DNA of 24,503 nt from a virus. The notes beneath the pieces are model-generated. The model saw nothing but the letters and a program-made list of their open reading frames with translations. It searched no databases and was not told where the DNA came from. A program made the position numbers and the translations under genes. The DNA is taken from the IMG/VR virus record IMGVR_UViG_3300006919_000420, positions 1 through 24,503 of that record. One strand, given 5' to 3'. Positions 15,965 through 22,000 of this stretch are shown one piece after another; positions within the stretch are counted from its first letter, which is position 1; every line of letters begins with the position of its first letter.

Positions 15965-15972
15965 TATTTAAT
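15965..15972 (-). promoter_or_regulatory. AT box ATTAAATA before the 85-aa gene
   Basis: On the minus strand ATTAAATA is followed by five bases (TATAT) and then the ATG at 15959. Spacing matches that of the boxes before the 1499 and 2032 genes. It lies in the 35-base gap at the only place where the overlapping LamG chain is interrupted. It may restart transcription within the array. Confidence 0.4.
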
Positions 15973-15993
15973 CTATAAATCTAGTATCTCAAC

Positions 15994-15996
15994 ATT
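15994..15996 (-). other. Vestigial overlapping start codon at interrupted array junction
   Basis: The stop of the 400-aa gene is embedded in TAATG, the same 1-base overlap used at other array junctions, but this ATG runs only M-L-R-Y before TAG. The next real gene starts 35 bases further on. It looks like a remnant of a former coupled LamG start, lost when the 85-aa gene arrived or when a copy was deleted. Chance occurrence cannot be excluded. Confidence 0.4.
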
Positions 15997-17197
15997 ATAA
16001 ACCGAAACGACTTTTAAGAGCGTTGTAGGTTTGGAGAACTTCTGCATCAGTAAGAGATTTATCATGAATAGTAACACGATCAATCTTCCCATTATAAAAT
16101 GCACTTGTCCAGTTTCTACCTATAACATCACATGGACCACCATTTGTAGTATAGGAATTAAAAGTATCTGAATCTGCCACTCCATTAACATACATTTTCA
16201 TAGTACCATCAGAGGCTGAAGCTCCTTCATAATTTACCCAAGTCAACATATACCAATTATAAATAGACATTGTAGTATTACCATCATGAGTTTGCCAAGC
16301 ACCATCATAATTTCTATAATGTATTTTTCCACCATTAAAACCAAAAGCGTTTGTAACAGGGCCTCCACTTGAATTAGACATTACATTATAACCACTAACT
16401 ACATCTGGATTTACCCAAGCATTTAAAGTCCAATCTCCATTACCAAAAGTGTGAGTTGGAATAGAGATATAATCATCAGTACCATCAAAATACTTTTGTG
16501 CGTTACTGTCATAAGACATGTTTGCTAGAGTGATTGTTTTATTACCAGTACGGTCTATTAATCCTTGTGTGGTTGATCTTGTTCCGCTTACAAATGGAGT
16601 AGCATGTGGTTTTTGTTCTACTTGCACTCGTCTTACTTTATACTCCATTAAGCCTCTCCCAGTCCAAGCTGGATATACTGCTAATAAGAACGTGTTACCA
16701 CTTCCTGTATACCATCCTGTCTGTAAGGTATAAATATAACGTGTCCAGCCATTACCAAGGTCTACTGTTGAAGTGGTTGATCCATTATTTGTCAAAGGTT
16801 TTTCATCATAAGTGGTATCATCAACTGTAGTGCCTCTACCATAAAAAATAATACTATAGTCATTTTCTGGATTAATCCAAATATCAATAGATATAGTAGT
16901 TTGTTTAGACGTGTCAATTGTATAGAATGAGGATTGTACTAATCTATCTTGACCTCCGTTTGATGTTTTATTTGCCTTTTTATGGAAATAATTATATCCA
17001 TTCTCAGAAGATACTTCTGTAATGTCGACATCTGCATTGCTAGTTGACGTAGAACTCCACCCTGTAAGACCTGTTGAAAAATCTGGATTGGTTACTAAGT
17101 TCGTAGTAGGCTCTCCTGGATACGATTTTTTGTTATTAACATCGTACAAAAATACTAAACCGTCTTCTATAATATTTGGATTTCCGTGTGCGCTCAT
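15995..17197 (-). CDS. CBM-like plus ConA-like/LamG protein, long form (400 aa)
   Basis: This copy gives the clearest view of the inserted domain. NLVTNPDFSTGLTGW after GEPTT is the typical opening of a CBM_4_9-type carbohydrate-binding jelly roll. The insert goes on with QTTISIDIWINPENDYSIIF and NGWTRYIYTLQTGW and ends at VQVEQKPHATPF. The linker GTRSTTQGLIDRTGNK leads back into the LamG core: QKYFDGTDDYISIP, WTLNAWVNPD, WYMLTWVNYEG, MKMYVNGVADSD, CDVIGRNWTSAFYNGKIDRV. It ends VLQTYNALKSRFGL. Its start overlaps the stop of the 17194 gene by 4 bases. Its own stop retains a TAATG overlap, but that ATG opens only four codons. Confidence 0.87.
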   Translation of the reverse strand: MSAHGNPNIIEDGLVFLYDVNNKKSYPGEPTTNLVTNPDFSTGLTGWSSTSTSNADVDITEVSSENGYNYFHKKANKTSNGGQDRLVQSSFYTIDTSKQTTISIDIWINPENDYSIIFYGRGTTVDDTTYDEKPLTNNGSTTSTVDLGNGWTRYIYTLQTGWYTGSGNTFLLAVYPAWTGRGLMEYKVRRVQVEQKPHATPFVSGTRSTTQGLIDRTGNKTITLANMSYDSNAQKYFDGTDDYISIPTHTFGNGDWTLNAWVNPDVVSGYNVMSNSSGGPVTNAFGFNGGKIHYRNYDGAWQTHDGNTTMSIYNWYMLTWVNYEGASASDGTMKMYVNGVADSDTFNSYTTNGGPCDVIGRNWTSAFYNGKIDRVTIHDKSLTDAEVLQTYNALKSRFGL

Positions 17198-17934
17198 AGT
17201 CCGAATCTAGATTTAGTTGCGTTATAGTTTTGAAAGATTTCGTTATCTGTAAGTACACGATGATAAAATCTAACTACAGCTAATTCTCCTTCTACAGCGT
17301 GACCAGTATTACCTCCCCAACCTCCACCATATGGGTATAATGTCATTAAAGCTAATCGTAAAGTAGTAGAATGACCAGCAGATCCAACTCCACCTGATCT
17401 TCCATGAGCTTGACTATTATACGATTCACCATCTATATAGACAGCCATTGTCGTACTATCTGCCCATCCTGTAACACAATGCCAATTACCATCATTCACC
17501 ACACCATCCGAAACGCTTAAAGCTGCTGCGCCGCCACCTGTATGTAAATGAAGCCCACCTGTAGACAGTACACGTATATTATACTGGCCATTTCCATTCC
17601 AAGGGTGAGAGAAAATACTACCTCCTGTAGTATCTGAGGTTTTTACCCAAACTTCAACAGTAAACTTATCGGTCCCTAGTGAACCATCCACCGTCCAATG
17701 AAGGCGATCCGTATAATTAGTATTACTAAAAGGGCTATGAAAATAATCATTAGAACCATCAAAAACAAAAGCTCCATTTGAATATGTAGGGCCGTTTACA
17801 GATGTAAAATTACAATCATTACCGCTTCTATCATTCCATGCGTCACCACTACCTGGATAGGACTTCTTATTAGCAGCATCTAAATGCAATACTAATCCAT
17901 CTGTTACTATTGAAGGGCTATATAGTGTACTCAT
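17194..17934 (-). CDS. ConA-like/LamG-domain protein, short form (246 aa)
   Basis: A single-domain array member with all family strands: SPSIVTDGLVLHLDAANKK, DAWNDRSGNDCNFTSVNG, AFVFDGSNDYFHSP, FTVEVWVKTSDTTGGSIFSH, WHCVTGWADSTTMAVYIDG, and a Gly-rich segment (GGVGSAGHSTTLRLALMTL) before the final AVVRFYHRVLTDNEIFQNYN. The tag is ATKSRFGL. It is the first short copy after the long 17931 gene, with ATGA overlaps at both ends (17931-17934 and 17194-17197). Its Trp- and His-rich loops differ strongly from those of other copies, as expected if loops determine ligand choice. Confidence 0.87.
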   Translation of the reverse strand: MSTLYSPSIVTDGLVLHLDAANKKSYPGSGDAWNDRSGNDCNFTSVNGPTYSNGAFVFDGSNDYFHSPFSNTNYTDRLHWTVDGSLGTDKFTVEVWVKTSDTTGGSIFSHPWNGNGQYNIRVLSTGGLHLHTGGGAAALSVSDGVVNDGNWHCVTGWADSTTMAVYIDGESYNSQAHGRSGGVGSAGHSTTLRLALMTLYPYGGGWGGNTGHAVEGELAVVRFYHRVLTDNEIFQNYNATKSRFGL

Positions 17935-19097
17935 AATCCGAATCTTGATCTAATTGCGTTAAAGTTTTTAGTAACTTCCGTAGAAGTCAATGCTTGGTTG
18001 TATACTCTTAATAAAGGAAGCTCACCATTTAAATGATAAGTAGTATTCCATCTGGCTCCGATACGCCAATCACCTGACCATGCAGCTGCTGCTAGAGTAG
18101 GCGTATGTGAGTCTTCTGCTACTCCATTCACATAAATTGTCCCGTTTGATGGTGTTTTAGATATTACAACATGATAGTATTCACCTGTATTAAGTGTTGT
18201 TGATGATGTGTAACTATCGGCAGACGAATCTGCAATTTCTACAAATTTAGCGGATACGTTTCCATTGTTCAAGACTCTAAAAAAGTGATCAATACCTACA
18301 CTATTAGGACTTATAAAGATTGGCCCATTACTATAATCATTTACTTTAATAATTACCTCAATAGAAAAACTTGTACCTACGTCTGGATCACTTATAAGAA
18401 ACTGATCATCTGTACCGTCAAAAGACATTTGCGCATTACTGTCGTATGACAAGTTTGATAGAGTAATAGTTTTATTACCAGTACGGTCTACTAATCCTTG
18501 CGTATTTGATCTAGTACCGTTTACAAAAGGTGTACGATGCCCTTTCGTTTCGATTTGAGGAGCTGTAAAGTATATTTTATCTCCTGCTGTATCTAGGTAA
18601 CAGCTTATGTATGCATATGTCACGTTTGTAGAAGGTGTAGTTGCTGTTACACTTATTCGTATCCATTGATCTCTCGGCCAAGTCTCCCATGAGGTTGAAT
18701 CATTATAGGATAAAGTACCAATCCAACCATTTGATGGTTGTGGTCGAAAATAAGGTTTAATACCTGCCATACTAGAACTATTAGTACTCGGTATCCAAAC
18801 ATATACAGAGTATGTATATTCTGTTGATACAGTTGCAGATGTGTAACCGACACCAATATGAGACTCACCATCAGTAAGTTTCTCCATTGAGAGTACTGGT
18901 ATGTCAGGAAATAACCTAGGTACACTAGTGTCGTCAGTAACCCACGAAGCAGTACCACTATTGTTCCAGTATGTAGCTAAATTTGTTGTTCCAGCAGTAT
19001 TAGTAGTAGGCTCACCTACATACGATTTACTGTTTCCAGTATCGTACATAAATGCTAATCCTGCTGTTGCTACTTTTGGTGAGTGAAATAATCCCAT
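17931..19097 (-). CDS. CBM-like plus ConA-like/LamG protein, long form, first of the array (388 aa)
   Basis: This is the promoter-proximal member. The signature is SPKVATAGLAFMYDTGNSKS followed by GEPTTNTAGTTN. The inserted CBM-like domain includes EYTYSVYVWIPSTNSSSMAG, QWIRISVTATTPSTNVTYAY and KIYFTAPQIETKGHRTPF. The linker GTRSNTQGLVDRTGNKTITL precedes the LamG core: QMSFDGTDDQFLIS, FSIEVIIKVNDY, YYHVVISKTPSNGTIYVNG and WRIGARWNTTYHLNGELPLL. It ends EVTKNFNAIRSRFGL. Its ATG shares one base with the TAA of the giant fibre, which ties the array to that fibre's translation and suggests the two act together on the virion. Confidence 0.87.
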   Translation of the reverse strand: MGLFHSPKVATAGLAFMYDTGNSKSYVGEPTTNTAGTTNLATYWNNSGTASWVTDDTSVPRLFPDIPVLSMEKLTDGESHIGVGYTSATVSTEYTYSVYVWIPSTNSSSMAGIKPYFRPQPSNGWIGTLSYNDSTSWETWPRDQWIRISVTATTPSTNVTYAYISCYLDTAGDKIYFTAPQIETKGHRTPFVNGTRSNTQGLVDRTGNKTITLSNLSYDSNAQMSFDGTDDQFLISDPDVGTSFSIEVIIKVNDYSNGPIFISPNSVGIDHFFRVLNNGNVSAKFVEIADSSADSYTSSTTLNTGEYYHVVISKTPSNGTIYVNGVAEDSHTPTLAAAAWSGDWRIGARWNTTYHLNGELPLLRVYNQALTSTEVTKNFNAIRSRFGL

Positions 19098-22000
19098 TAT
19101 ATATTAACTTCTAGTAGTTCAACATCCTTACGTGTACCGTAGATATTATAATTATAGCATCCTTCTGCACATACAACTACTTCTTTATTATTCTGGCAAA
19201 TAACATAAGGAGTATGTGCACTACCTACAGGTGTAAGTTGAGTTGTAACACTGTCTTCATGTACCAACCAATCCCATTCTTCAGGTAATGTAATAGTACC
19301 GCAGCAAGTAGTTCCTCTTACAGTAACACCATGTTCATTACCCTCAAGAACACCATACTTCAACTGACCACCAGTGACTGGGTTATCAATTAAGAAGGAC
19401 TTACAAGTTGCAGTAAAGCTACCATTAACAGCTAATGTAGCGCCTGGTGCAGAGCAATTAATACCAACTCTGTTATTACCAGCATCGACAAACAACATAT
19501 GTGTATTTGTATCAGATTCTACACGGAAGTCATTATCGTTTCCAAACTGATTAACTATAACTTCTCCAGCACAAACGGTTAAATGCTCTTCTCCAGCTGT
19601 ATAAATGCAGAAGGAATTAGTACCGAATTGTAAATATGTGTCAGAATCTCCTGTATGAAATATTTGATCCCCAACGCAAATATCACCCGAGAAGTTCTTA
19701 GTACCGGAAGCTGTCTGAGCTGATGTTAGATCCATTACTACGCCTGTATCGATAGCCACATCGTTAGCATTAACAGTAATACCGGTACCAGCTCCAACTG
19801 CCAACGATCCACTTGTAGTAACAGCTCCTGTAAGACCATTACCACCATCAACACATGTAACAGTACCAGTGCAATTAATACCAGGGCAAGAGGCTTGATT
19901 CAAACTAGCAGCTGTAGTCGCATCTAATCCAATACATGCATTACCAGTTGTTAAACTCGTACCTGAGAGACCTGCAGTTAAGCAAATTCCTGTAATATCA
20001 CCGGTACAGGCAAGACCACTACAGGTTGAAAGAGCAGCTGTAGTTGTGTAAGCGCTATCAAGCTTTAATCCATCAGCTGCTATATCACGTCCATCTACAG
20101 TGCCGGTTACGGTGATATTACCAGTAACGCAAACACCTGTACTACAAGCTCTTAACTTTTCACTGTTATCTGAAACCAATCCAACAATGCCAGCGCCTGG
20201 GCTATATACACCGGTATTATAATCATCGTAGAATCCATAATCTACTTCAGCTGTACAGTTTGCACTCTTAACAACTAGTCTAGAAGTACAAGTGCTATTA
20301 CCAAAAACAGCTACCAAATCCGATTCTGTTGATGTAAAGTGGTAAGAAGCTGCACCGCCTTGTGAGCAAGCATCAGCATGTCTATAAGTAATATAGCCAC
20401 TTTGAGCACCAGTAAGGTTATCATTAAACTGTATACCAGCTCCAGCAGAATTACAATAATTGTAAAGACTGAATAAAGCAGTACCTTCTGCTACTGAACC
20501 ACTCAATGTAAGCTTGGTAGTAGGATCTATTGTACCTAATCCGACATTACCACCATCCTCAATATAGAATACAGAGGCACCATCATCTTCAAAGTTGATA
20601 ATATCATTACTTCCTGTCTGGTTAACTGTTAATGCAGGACCTGTACCAGTATTGGTGATATCCATTGCTGATGTTACCGTGACTGTTGTCTCTAGGCATG
20701 TAAAGTCGCCGAGAACGCATAAGTTACCTTGAACGGTAGCATCACCAGAAATTAATGCACTACCAGCAACTGTAAGTGTTTGACCAGGAGTTGTACAACC
20801 AATACCTAAATTACCACCCGATGTAAGGCACATTCTTGCAGCAGAGCCTTGAGTGTCGTAAAAACACCACCCATCATAAGCACCTATATACATTTTGTTA
20901 CCGTCTCTTGATAGACGCACATTACCGTTCACGAAGTTAACTCCATTACAGAGTGTAGGGAAATCAGTAAATGTTTTACAGCCAGCTATCGTCTGATTGC
21001 CTGAAGTTCTTACAACGGTGCTATCAACGCAAACACAAGCACTTCCGGTGCCGTTATTAACCGTGATACCATCGCAACCAGCTACATTAGTAACAGTCCC
21101 CTGACAACTAAATGCTGCAGCTGTTGTAGCATCAATACCTAAACAGGCAGTACCTGATGTTAGTGATGATCCAGATAGACCACCGGTTAAAGTTATACCA
21201 GCCATATCACCAGTAGTACCGCAAGCTACTGCTGTTACACGGCCAAATTCATCAACAGTAATTGTATCGATTTTACAGTTATCCGCTGTAGAGCCATATG
21301 TACCTGAACCAACACCGCCTGTTGAAAGGGATACATTCAACGTTGGAGTACCGCTAGTACCACCACCAGTCATTTGTGAGCCGGCTGTAACGCCAGCTAT
21401 ATCACCAGTAGGTCCACATGCAACTGCCGTTACTCTACCAAATTCATCAACTGTGATTGTATCAATCTTGCAGTTATCTGCTGTAGAGCCGTATGTACCT
21501 GAACCGACACCACCAGTTGAAAGTGAAACGTTCAACGTTGCGTTACCAGATGTAGCACCACCAGTCATTTGTGAACCAGCTGTAACGCCTGTAATATCAC
21601 CCGTACAATTAATACCTGGACAAGCACTTTGGTTAAGAGTAGTAACTAAAGCACCATCAACCGCAAGGCATGCTGTACCACTTGTTAAGGAAGTACCTGT
21701 AAGACCTCCTACTAAAGTGATACCGGTCATGTCTCCTAAGCATGTTGTATACGAACTACTATCAACACTACCATCAGCTTTCAAGAACTGAGAACTTGTA
21801 CCACCGGATTTAATAAAGCATGTAGCACTTACAGCTCCTACAACAGTTAAAGCTTCATTAGGTGTAGCTGTACCAACACCAACTTTAGTATCACAAACAA
21901 CTAAGGCATTAGAGCCATATTCACCCATTGTGATTATATCACATGAGTCAGTATACACTTCTAAGATTGGTAAGCCAGCAGAATCACTAACAGCAAATAC

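Noticed and set aside
16729-16736. Perfect TATAAATA on the plus strand
   Set aside because: It lies inside a minus-strand LamG gene and has no plus-strand gene downstream, so it is probably chance in AT-rich DNA.
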